64,000 nt of DNA from Ctena decussata. Lineage: Eukaryota; Mollusca; Bivalvia; Lucinida; Lucinidae. The stretch's first letter is position 1. Each line of letters opens with the position of its first letter. A model generated the notes under the pieces. It searched no databases and was not told where the DNA came from. It was given only the letters and a program-made list of their open reading frames with translations. Position numbers and translations under genes: made by a program. Location: contig OZ022503.1 in NCBI GenBank assembly GCA_963989385.1, forward strand, positions 88,447,138 through 88,511,137, read 5' to 3'. Positions 20,572 through 29,779 of this stretch are shown piece by piece.

Positions 20572-20660
20572 TCTATTTATGGTCATCAAAAAAAAAATGT
20601 ATTTAAAAGCTATCCAAAAATAATTTAGGATAATCCAATATTATTTTTGGATCACCATAA
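20572..20660. repeat. Small AT-rich foldback
   Basis: ATTTATGGTCATCAAAAA and TTTTTGGATCACCATAAAT are near inverse. An inner hairpin, CCAAAAATAAT / ATTATTTTTGG, lies between them. TGGATATCC-type motifs continue to about 20720. Confidence 0.55.
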
Positions 20661-20720
20661 ATCGAATTTTGGATATCCAAAACTGAACTATGAATATCCC
20701 AAAATGAATATCGGACATTC

Positions 20721-21434
20721 AAAAAATCGGAAATATGAAGCTGAAGGCGCTCTCAATATTGCAGGATTATTTATCTAAGACAGGACGGGTACAGCAAGAA
20801 GGTGCGCTAAGCCCTCATATACAAGTGTTCAGTATCTGCAGTTGGGTATAACAAGTCAGATATGTGCTGCGTTTGCAATGGCATTTTACATGCTCATGAC
20901 TTTTTAATGGAAACAAGTTCAGATTAACAGAGTATAGTCAAAATGGTACAGCACAGCCGACTATTTTTGAACCTTGCATCTCATGTTATCTCGTATCTGT
21001 GTTACATTCCAAGGACTTCTATGATTAAGGGAGGATTTTCCCCATTAGACCGGCGCGACAGGTCCGAATTTTCAAAAGTATAAAGTGGGCAAATTTTTCT
21101 TAGCAGAGCTTCCACAAATATGTAAACCGTATGAAATCAGATCATTTGGGATTCAGACCCAAAGACATGGGGAGATAATCCAGTCTAATCCTACCTACCC
21201 TAAATTCAAGGTTTTTGCATACCTCATTTTTTGAGGTAATAAAAATATTGAAATCAGTCATTCATTCTATAAATGTTTGCATAAATGTATGCTAAATACA
21301 CGCATATAACAATACAAAGCAATGATTTTCCTCTTGTTACGCTTGATTGGCATTTAAACGTGCAAAACCATTGTTATACTTCCGGTCAAAACGGCCAAAA
21401 GAGAACGCTGCACTATAACTAAAATACAAGTACT
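20721..21434. other. Unassigned stretch
   Basis: No gene or repeat recognised. Confidence 0.25.
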
Positions 21435-21545
21435 CCCCCCCCCCCCCCCCCCCCCCCCCCCGTGACCCAGCATTTCCTTCATGCAGCAGACTTATGTGAT
21501 GCAAATACGCAATATATATGAGTGGGAAGCTGGGTCACGGGGGGA
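21435..21545. repeat. Poly-C run with flanking inverted repeat
   Basis: A C run of about 27 bases is followed by CGTGACCCAGC. About 60 bases later GCTGGGTCACGGGGGG inverts both the C run end and this motif, giving a hairpin whose stem includes part of the homopolymer. Confidence 0.7.
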
Positions 21546-22511
21546 ACGATACTCAGTAAGCCAAGGAAGAAGAATGGTCAACAGTAGCACTGTGATCTTC
21601 AAGGATTATATTGTGTACCATGACCTTGAAATGAGGTCAAGGTCACATACATATAGTCAAAACTATCCAGTGTTGTCTGTTATCTAAGTAATGTGAGTCA
21701 AAAATGGGTGAAATATATACAATAAATCATTATTTCAACGATCAGTTAGAGGATAATTTACAATTTATCTCAACAATGACGTCAACGTCAACGTATGTTT
21801 AACGTACTTTACATAGACACAAACACTTGAAAATTCATTTGGCATGCAAGTTACATGTCATAGTCATAAATGCAAAGCAAAAGTCAGTGCTCCGTATAAC
21901 TTTTTAATCATGGGGAAAATTCACGCCTTAAGCACAGAAGTCCTTTCAACTGTCAAGGAGTGGGTTTTTCGAAGTCTAGGTTTTAACATTAAGAGTTTGA
22001 CACATGCGAAATGTTTACGCAAATATCTAAATAATGTCTATAAAATGCGACATCAAATTCATAGATCTGAAGCATTGTTTTTCAATGTATGGATACACTC
22101 AATGTTTTTTCCGCTATTTTACAAAGGGGATTGTCTTTTGTAGCTTTCTTCTTACTTCCCTGTACAAAGAACTCATTCCTCTTCCAGTTAAGAATTTGCT
22201 CCTATAGAAGAGAGAACTTTTTTCTTTAAAGAGCCGACCCTCTTCTAAGAGCAGATTCTTTTCTATAACATTTGATCCCTTTCGAAGAGAGAGGTAAAAT
22301 GAAAATTGCAGAATTGCTTTCCTGAAAGTGTACTTGTTCACCTTAAAGACTAAGCTCTGCAAACGTTTAAAAGAGCTGTTTGCCCCATGGAAAATGGACC
22401 GTAGCAGTCTGCGCATTTCTGTAAACTGATCAGTCTTCACTTTTCGGTGGATAGTGCTTAAGAAACGGGAACAGACGGTGCAGGTGATCTCACACATACC
22501 GCCATATCTGC
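21546..22511. other. Unassigned stretch
   Basis: No gene recognised. The minus-strand frame 22626-22114 (170 codons) overlaps the SINE at its start and has no known motif, so it is not accepted as a gene. Confidence 0.25.
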
Positions 22512-22706
22512 CGGAGCCCCGGTAGCTCATTAGATTAAGCGCTGGCCTGCTGATCAAGCGAACCAGGGATCGAGACCCGCTGGAAGCGGAAATATTTCCA
22601 ACAGTAAACGCGGTTCCATTGCACACAGCCCATCATTACCACCTTCCCATTGTCCTAATATGCCTGAAATACTGTTAAAAAAGATGTTAAATCGCAAGTC
22701 ATCCAT
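22512..22706 (+). mobile_element. tRNA-derived SINE, copy 2
   Basis: The head has an A-box-like TAGCTCATTAGATTAAGCG and a B-box-like GGGATCGAGACCC. The body begins GCTGGAAGCGGAAATATTTC, then GGTTCCATTGCACA and CACCTTCCCATTGTCC, and the copy ends near GATGTTAAAT. It is alignable along its whole length with the minus-strand copy at 6182-6378. Confidence 0.75.
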
Positions 22707-23744
22707 CCACCCCTCAGAACTGGACTGTGACAAAAGCATGAATTCAAAGTTGCTTTCACTGTATAGTTTTGAGCCTTACCGTACACCACATACTGATAAT
22801 GGAACCTTATTGAGATAATTCGGAAAAACATTGTTCCTAACTCCTTACCTTATTCAATCTGAATTTTATCCGCGTTTACAGCTAATTTACTATGTCCTAC
22901 AATTATTCCCTTACAACGAAATCAGCAGATAAATTGACAACAGGATGGGAGGTTCTTAAATGCAAAAGATCTTCTGAATGGCTATTTGTGACATTTTAGC
23001 CCTAGTATTTACTCAAGAGATTATGTATCACATGGACTGCTTTCTCTTCTTTTATTTGGTTTGGATCTCCGATTTCATTAATTGGCGTATCAATATTACG
23101 GGATTAGATTGTCTGATAACTAGTACCTATCGGCCACTACTGCCATTGATTGTTTGTATAGATTTAAATCAATTTAAAGTACACATTTGATGAAAAGATT
23201 CTGAAAAACATCATTCACGACATAGCATTTTTTATTTGTGGGGTAAAGATGATCATTGAAAAGCTTGAAATTATGGATCAAGCATTTTTTCCAGCTTTTT
23301 CCAGGTTGGTTGGTTGGTTGTTACTAAGCCCCAATTGGCCGTAGTGATCTCTCAGGTATGTTTCTCTAGGTATTCTTCTTTAGGTAGATTTAACACACTT
23401 GTACTCGCGTAGTAGGTGGTGCGCCGAATGTTCTTTTCACGTCTTAAATTTAAGATACACAAAACACACTGTAATGACTCCGAAGCCACATTGAGCAGAA
23501 ACGAATTGTAACGAACTGTACCCCCCACTACTTCAAGCAATGTGTTTACCATTAAAATGAATATGTTTACCATAGCAACCATATGTTATCGTATTTTAAA
23601 CTGACCCAAGAAACAGGGAAAATTATTTCCTGTTAACAAAAAATTCGGTGAAAACTGTATTTTGAATGTAAACAACCAACGGGCATTTTCGACATGTGAA
23701 AGCTGACAGCTGAGAACATACATTATTCAGCAAACGTTTGGTAA
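22707..23744. other. Unassigned stretch
   Basis: A GGTTGGTTGGTTGGTTG run lies near 23305. No gene recognised. Confidence 0.25.
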
Positions 23745-24969
23745 TACCCCCATTTCACTGGACGGCGCTTTGGCTGCGCTCTTGGCGATCATGGCGCTTC
23801 TTTAAAATACTCGAGAGCGCAGTAGAAGCGCCGGCAAATGCTGGAATTTGGGACCTGTGCGCTTCAAATACGCTTCCAGTACGCTCTTGCTACGCTGATC
23901 ACGATGCTGCCGCGATATTGTTGCGCTTCTGCCACGCTCAACGGCCTCCAAGGGCGCTGCTACTGCGCTGTCACTACGACAAAGGTTTTCAAGCTACGCT
24001 TAATCTACGCTTATGCCGATGCGACTGCGATCATGCTACGACCTAAGTGCTGGAGCTGCGCTCATGCTGCGATTGTGTTGCGCTTTGTAACCGCTTCTAT
24101 GTAAATCGGCGGAGAATCGGGTCCAGCAGAAGTTAGCCACCAGCCTTCAAACAATATTGATAATATAACAATTCCAGTGGCTATGGCCAAGCTGGCAATC
24201 ATGAACTAGTGACTTCGAACAACTCGTCTTGTTCTTCTTGCTGTTCAGGCTCAACTGGGGCCTCTGCTCGGCGTTCTAAAGGGCGCCTATCTGGCTCAGT
24301 TTATAGAGCAAGAGCCTGCCCCCCCTGTCAAAAGCAGAAGGCGAAATCCACACCCAGACCTGGTCAGAAGACTATTTTCACGCAGCCTTTACCGCAGGAG
24401 AGGGTATTCCAACTCCTGCTCCTGGCAGCCTGCATCTTGAATGAAACGTGAGAATCGAGTTATGAAACGTCGTGGAAACGCGGCGTTTTCATGCCCAGAT
24501 CGCCATAGGCTAAGAGCAGAGGAAACGCAGATAAAGCGCCAAGAGCGCAGCGGAAGCGTCGTGGTCGCGCTATTCATAAATAATAGGGTCGCAGCGGAAG
24601 CGGCAAGAGCGCAACGGGAGCGCAAAGAGCGTAGCAGAAGCGTAGCTGGGTCGCAGATGAATCTCACGGCGCTGTCGGCACGATCCCGCTGCGCTGGTGC
24701 TGCGTTGCTCCCGCTGCTGCTGCGCTCATGAATTTCGAGCTACGTTCTTACTACGCTTCCGTTGCGCTTTGAGTCCACGGCGCTTCCGCTACGTTTATTT
24801 TGAACAAGGTCAAAACAAGCGCCGTGACTTGGCGATCATGCCGCTTCTGATACGCTTTTGTTACGACCTAGAAGCTTCTACTGCGCTGTTGGCGCTTCTG
24901 CTACGATTCATGGCGCTTTGACCAAAATTTTAGAGCGCAGTGGAAGCGCCGTCCAGTGGAATGGGGGTA
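23745..24969. mobile_element. Harbinger-like foldback element rich in GCGCTT motifs
   Basis: A 1,225-bp element flanked by TAA on both sides (23742-23744 and 24970-24972). Terminal inverted repeats begin TACCCCCATTTCACTGGACG and, on the other strand, TACCCCCATTCCACTGGACG, and continue through GCGCTT and TGCGCTCT. A 3-bp TWA target duplication is the PIF/Harbinger signature. Outer parts are packed with degenerate GCGCTTCTGCTACGCT-like words, in both orientations. A ~270-bp centre (about 24150-24430) lacks them. No transposase or Myb-like protein is recognisable; frames inside are translations of the short repeats. Confidence 0.65.
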
Positions 24970-24972
24970 TAA

Positions 24973-25232
24973 TGGTCATAATTTCCTTCTTGAAAGAATA
25001 GGAAATTTTATATTCTAAGAGTACATGGTTAGTGCGCATATGTCAATAAAGCATTGGCGCTGCAAAATGTATTGCGCATTCAGTCTGTGTAAAATGTCAA
25101 GGGAGATAATAAGAGCTGATTGCGCAATAACATGGCCGATTAAGATTACCCCAAGAAGTTTGTATGTGTTTTGTACTTTGATATGTGCCACTTTCATCCT
25201 TGTTGTATGTGTAACTATCATATATACAAAAT
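24973..25232. other. Unassigned stretch
   Basis: No gene or repeat recognised. Confidence 0.25.
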
Positions 25233-25766
25233 ATTTTCATTATCAGTGTAGAGCTCTCTCTTAACCCAATTAAGTGATGCGGGCGTCAATGTTGTTTAAA
25301 AGTCAATAATTACATTGTATCACGCGCTTCAGAGTGACAGCTCATCTCACTAACTAGCACGTGAAATCTACAACATTCCATGTACTTGAATGGCTAGTAA
25401 ACATTGAGTGACAGCTCGCTACGCCTACTTGCACGCGAAATCTACAGCAGGAGGTGGAATTTACTGGTAGGCAGTGACAATGCGGCTGTTCCAAACAATT
25501 GCTAAATTCGGCCGGTAATGTTTTTTAAACAATCTTTATATATGTATTTCTTAATTTTGTTTATCTTTTTATTGATCAAAATCATCGTTTAATAATATAA
25601 ATATAAGGAATGAATGTTATTTTTTAAACGTTTACTGAAGTATAAACTACATCGGGTCACGAGCAAAGTTTACGTAAACCCCTTCGGGGTTCACTTACTT
25701 TGCTCGTGACCCGATGTAGTTTATACTTCAGTAAACGTTAAAAAAATAACATTCATTCCTTAAATG
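25233..25766. repeat. ~535-bp tandem block, copy A
   Basis: Matches 25808-26340 at an offset of about 575 bp, with scattered differences. It includes a ~76-bp internal direct repeat (GAGTGACAGCTC..GCACGTGAAATCTACA) and ends in the palindrome at 25605-25761. Confidence 0.85.
25605..25761. repeat. 157-bp palindrome A
   Basis: Arms of about 70 bp running inward from AAGGAATGAATGTTATTTTT through TACATCGGGTCACGAGCAAA are near-perfect inverse copies. The loop ACCCCTTCGGGGTT is itself a small hairpin. Confidence 0.9.
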
Positions 25767-25807
25767 AAACTTAAATAAATCAAGACGTCTCTATCTTTCA
25801 TTACCTA

Positions 25808-26340
25808 TATTTACATTTTCAGTGCAGAGCTCTCTGTTAACCCAATTAAGTGATGCGGGAGTCAATTTTGTTTACAAGTCAATAATTACATTGTGTCACG
25901 CGCTTTAAAGTGACAGCTCATCTCACTAACTAGCACGTGAAATCTACAACATGCCATGTACTTGAATGGCTAGTAAACATTGAGTGACAGCTCGCTACGC
26001 CTACTTGCACGCGAAATCTACAGCAGGAGGTGGAATTTACTGGTAGGCAGGGACAATGCGGCTGTTCCAAGCTATTGCAAAATTCGACCGGTAATGTTTT
26101 TAAAACGATTCTTATATATGTATTTCTTATTTTTGTTTATCTTTTTATTGATCAAAAGCATCGTTTAATAATATAAATATAAGGAATGAATGTTATTTTT
26201 AAACGTTTACTGAAGTATAAACTACATCGGGTCACGAGCAAAGTTTACGTAAACCCCTTCGGGGTTCACTTACTTTGCTCGTGACCCGATGTAGTTTATA
26301 CTTCAGTAAACGATAAAAAATAACATTCATTCCTTAAATG
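25808..26340. repeat. ~535-bp tandem block, copy B
   Basis: Second copy of the block at 25233-25766, with the same internal direct repeat and terminal palindrome. It ends about 240 bp before the large satellite array starts. Confidence 0.85.
26181..26335. repeat. 155-bp palindrome B
   Basis: Near-identical to palindrome A, two bases shorter owing to T/A-run differences. Both arms are preserved, so the copies have not been eroded since duplication. Confidence 0.9.
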
Positions 26341-26581
26341 TGCGACACTGAGCTTTCTTTGACATGGATTTTTTTGTATAGCATAGCAATAATAGGAATA
26401 GACCGCAATACTTATATAGCCAGTTTCTGTTTTACAAATGGAGTTTTCCCAATTCACCATCTTGATTCCTGATATCTATAGTTTCATTATCCCACAAGTC
26501 TACAAGTGATTTCACAGGAAACAGTGAACAGGACACAGTATACGGTGACAGGAAACAGGAGGCAGTTAACGTTGCATAACC
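26341..26581. other. Spacer left of the satellite array
   Basis: Contains several ACAGGAAACAG-like words (26513-26565). The array begins abruptly after GCATAAC. Confidence 0.4.
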
Positions 26582-26672
26582 GTCCGCAACTTTCTACGCC
26601 ACCTGGAGTAATGTGTGAATTCTGTTGGATATTTGCGCCAGCATAGAAAATAAGGGTGCTGATCGAAAATGT

Positions 26673-27045
26673 AAAAATGACCGCACTGTTTTACTTCCTA
26701 TTTCAATAAAAAATATATCAGTGAAATGCTGAATAATTGTAGTTTTCGGAATGAACACGGAAAAGTTTCATTTTATGAAAAAAAGAGACATATGCGGGTA
26801 AAAACTTTGATCAACGCAGTAAAAATGTCATGATTTACTATATATTCTATACATTTTGAGGGTAGTCAACTTAAACTAAAAAATGACCGCGGTATTTCTT
26901 ATGCAATCTTTTCAAAAATTATATCAGGCTGTTCGCAAATTAATGCGGTTTTCGAAATGAACACGGAAAAATGGATTTGAATATAAGGAAAAATAAAATA
27001 AGAAGAAAAAGATGACTTGCCCATATCTCGTAGTGTATTTCATTA
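26673..27045. repeat. Diverged 206-bp direct duplication inside the unit
   Basis: AAAAATGACCGC (26673) and AAAAAATGACCGC (26878), then TTTTCGGAATGAACACGGAAAA against TTTTCGAAATGAACACGGAAAA, keep a constant 206-bp offset with many differences between. Present in every full copy, so it predates the array. Confidence 0.75.
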
Positions 27046-27223
27046 CCAGCTCGATTCGCGAATATCGATTATCGATTTTTAAACAGTGGCGTGGAAAGTT
27101 ATCCATGGTAAGGTCCTTATTCTCAAAGCTGTTTTCCATGTATTAAGTTGCCAAAAATGATCGATTTTGTTAAAAATGATATATAAAGTTGTTTGCAGAT
27201 ACTTCAATTTATTGCAGGAAAGA

Positions 27224-27224
<1 letters not shown>

Positions 27225-27258
<34 letters not shown>
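27225..27258. repeat. A run of 34
   Basis: A homopolymer next to the tRNA-like segment. On the minus strand it is a T run directly after the tRNA-like 3' end, where a Pol III terminator would lie. Its length is nearly constant among copies (about 33-35). Confidence 0.9.
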
Positions 27259-27260
<2 letters not shown>

Positions 27261-27304
27261 GGTAACATCTGGGATTCGAACCCACGACCTTACCAAATAT
27301 TTTT

Positions 27305-27787
27305 CTGGGCCCGGTTGTTCAAAACTTATGACGTCGTTAGTTAACGTTTCGTTAAAATTTTAAACGTTAATATCTCAAATACGCTGGTATTTTTTGTTGA
27401 AAAAATGTAAGAAGCTTTTGCAATACGCTGGTATTTTTGTTGAAGAAATGTAAGAAGCTTTTGCAGTGCAAAAGCTTCTTACATTTTTTCAACAAAAAAT
27501 ACCAGCGGTGCAAAAGCTTCTTACATTTTTTCAACAAAAAATACCAGCGTATTGCAAAAGCTTCTTTTGCAGTGCAAAAGCTTCTTACATTTTTTCAACA
27601 AAAAATACCAGCGGTGCAAAAGCTTCTTACATTTTTTCAACAAAAATACCAGCGTATTGCAAAAGCTTCTTACATTTTTTCAACAAAAAAATACCAGCGT
27701 ATTTGGTTACAAAGATGCAAAACACTTAACGAGTTGAACCCTTAACGAGCTCGTTAGGCTAACGATGCTTTGAACAACTGGGCCCAG
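27305..27787. mobile_element. MITE with CTGGGCCCRGTTGTTCAAA ends
   Basis: A 483-bp element. The left end CTGGGCCCGGTTGTTCAAA and right end TTTGAACAACTGGGCCCAG are inverse with one mismatch over 19 bp. The subterminal zones carry many TTAACG / CGTTAA words, and the centre is the hairpin minisatellite at 27378-27704. It has been amplified with the satellite unit and is not freshly inserted in each copy. Confidence 0.75.
27378..27704. repeat. Hairpin-forming ~43-bp minisatellite
   Basis: Subunit GTGCAAAAGCTTCTTACATT TTTTCAACAAAAAATACCAG CG. Two subunits run in reverse orientation (27378-27465) and then five full plus one cut subunit run forward (GCAAAAG at 27468, 27510, 27554, 27574, 27616, 27659), so the arms can fold into a long stem. 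The open frames here (AKASYIFSTKNTSG-like, in all three phases) are translations of this repeat. Confidence 0.9.
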
Positions 27788-28189
27788 ATATTTAGCGGGT
27801 TAATCGAGCGTAACATTAATTATCACTTTGTATATTAAAAGGTGTTATTGTCCGCATCTTGCAAAAACTACCGTCTGCATATACAAACACTGCCAACCTG
27901 CACACATACAAAATATACTGATTTAGCGTGAGATCTTCGCAAAGAAAATATCTAGGCATGCACAATTTTGAAAGGGAACTGTGCAGGTCTGATCAGACTG
28001 CAGTACCATGTACAGGCTGGTTCGGACAAGCGTAATTCGTGCGTTTATCCTATGTATGAGTATACATTTTTCATGGCGCGCCTGAAATGTTTAATTTTGA
28101 TTTGTGCATGCGCTTTGGAATATACAAACCGTACATCACAGAACAGACTGTACATATGAGTCGGATCATAGTCTTTGCTAATAGCACAT

Positions 28190-28752
28190 GGTACATGTCT
28201 TTTTATTCGGTAATAAGACGCGTATTTACCTCCAAGGAAGTAGACAAAATTCTAGTTCCATCTTTTAAGATGGATGTAGACTTTAGACTGTACAAAATTA
28301 ACCGGTTTTATAGCAAAATTACTATTAAACGCATTGGAGGTTGTTGTGTGGGGTTTTTTTTAATGGGGGGGGGGAGGAGGAGGGAAGCCCCGTCTTGTAG
28401 CCGAATTAATCTGGCAGTCAGGTTACCCAATCCAAGAGCTAATAACTCACATTACAGAACAACTTGCTGATAAATGTTGGAACTGAATCTTCTCTGTTTG
28501 TACATGATGAAACTTTTTATTCAGTTATAAGACGGGATTTCCTCCAAAAAAGAAAACAAAATTCTAGGTCCAACTTTTAAGATGGATCTTGAGCTTTCTT
28601 AGACCGTAAGAGAAATCCCGTCTTACAGCACAATTACTGTAGGTTTCAGATATTTGGGGTCATTCTGTTTGTGTGTTGGGGGAAATGAACCTCCGTCTTA
28701 TGGCCGAATTAATATGGTAATCAGCTTGTCAAACCTTAGAGCTAACAAGTCT
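28190..28752. repeat. Diverged ~300-314-bp direct duplication inside the unit
   Basis: The first block has TTTTTATTCGGTAATAAGACG, ACAAAATTCTAGTTCCATC, TTTTAAGATGGAT, CCGTCTTGTAGCCGAATTAA and AAGAGCTAATAA. The second block (from 28500) has TTTTTATTCAGTTATAAGACG, ACAAAATTCTAGGTCCAAC, TTTTAAGATGGAT, CCGTCTTATGGCCGAATTAA and TAGAGCTAACAA in the same order. They are clearly homologous but diverged. Confidence 0.8.
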
Positions 28753-29100
28753 GGTCTCAGAAGCCAAACATTGTTTTTGCCGAATTTATATGTCGGACGA
28801 AATTAATGCATTTCAGCGGAAAACAAACGTTGCCAAGCAGACAATTTGGTAGAAAAACGCATTTTTTCTGAAGAAAACAGTAAGATTAATGACATTACAT
28901 ATGTCCTGTTCATCTTATCTTATAGTACTATTTATTTGAAAAATCCAGGGAGGACACTTTTTACGAACTTTGCGTTCATCAAGTTATTGACAGCCCTCCG
29001 CCCCCCCCCCCCCACCCCCAATTCTCCTCCCCTTACAAGAGCAGTCGGGTCATATAAAACAGTGAGCACTGGAATATTCCCCTTGTAGAACGCCTTTAGC

Positions 29101-29742
29101 GTCCGCAACTTTCTACGCCACCTGGAGTAATGTGTGAATTCTGTTGGATATTTGCGCCAGCATAGAAAATAAGGGTGCTGATCGAAAATGTAAAAATGAC
29201 CGCACTGTTTTACTTCCTATTTCAATAAAAAATATATCAGTGAAATGCTGAATAATTGTAGTTTTCGGAATGAACACGGAAAAGTTTCATTTTATGAAAA
29301 AAAGAGACATATGCGGGTAAAAACTTTGATCAACGCAGTAAAAATGTCATGATTTACTATATATTCTATACATTTTGAGGGTAGTCAACTTAAACTAAAA
29401 AATGACCGCGGTATTTCTTATGCAATCTTTTCAAAAATTATATCAGGCTGTTCGCAAATTAATGCGGTTTTCGAAATGAACACGGAAAAATGGATTTGAA
29501 TATAAGGAAAAATAAAATAAGAAGAAAAAGATGACTTGCCCATATCTCGTAGTGTATTTCATTACCAGCTCGATTCGCGAATATCGATTATCGATTTTTA
29601 AACAGTGGCGTGGAAAGTTATCCATGGTAAGGTCCTTATTCTCAAAGCTGTTTTCCATGTATTAAGTTGCCAAAAATGATCGATTTTGTTAAAAATGATA
29701 TATAAAGTTGTTTGCAGATACTTCAATTTATTGCAGGAAAGA

Positions 29743-29779
<37 letters not shown>

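Larger units (their letters stand above)
27259..27814 (-). other. tRNA-like segment split by a MITE
   Basis: On the minus strand, GTTACGCTCGATTAACCCGC TAAATAT (27814-27788, A-box-like GCTCGATT) precedes the MITE. ATATTTGGTAAGGTCGTGGG then leads to the B box GGTTCGAATCC and CAGATGTTACC (27299-27260). Without the MITE the two parts read as a degenerate tRNA-derived head. AAATAT lies at both edges of the MITE, an imperfect target duplication. This is probably an old SINE head and not a working tRNA gene, as the acceptor ends do not pair well. Confidence 0.45.
26582..29100. repeat. Satellite copy 1 (reference)
   Basis: 2,519 bp, C run of 13. Internal layout: diverged ~205-bp duplication (26673-27045), A run (27225-27258), tRNA-like 3' half (27259-27304), MITE with hairpin minisatellite (27305-27787), tRNA-like 5' half (27788-27814), diverged ~310-bp duplication (28190-28752), then a C-rich run near 29000. 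Confidence 0.95.

Noticed and set aside
20208..20606. 132-codon plus-strand frame as a gene
   Set aside because: No domain, signal or splice evidence, and it ends in an A run beside a foldback. Kept only as an unassigned stretch.
22114..22626. 170-codon minus-strand frame as a gene
   Set aside because: It starts inside a SINE, has no recognisable motif or splice context, and its composition looks like chance.
24209..24451. 80-codon frame in the centre of the Harbinger-like element as a transposase or Myb-like partner
   Set aside because: Too short and without the DDE or helix-turn-helix features of either protein.
27260..27300. Functional tRNA gene in each satellite unit
   Set aside because: Only a T-arm/B-box part is well formed. 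The A-box part lies beyond a 483-bp insertion and the acceptor strands do not pair properly.
28087..28470. 127-codon frame (and the 63-, 71-, 80- and 102-codon frames) found in nearly every satellite copy
   Set aside because: Their repetition follows from near-identical copies and not from coding selection. They run through G, C or A runs and minisatellite, change length with homopolymer slips, and show no domain.
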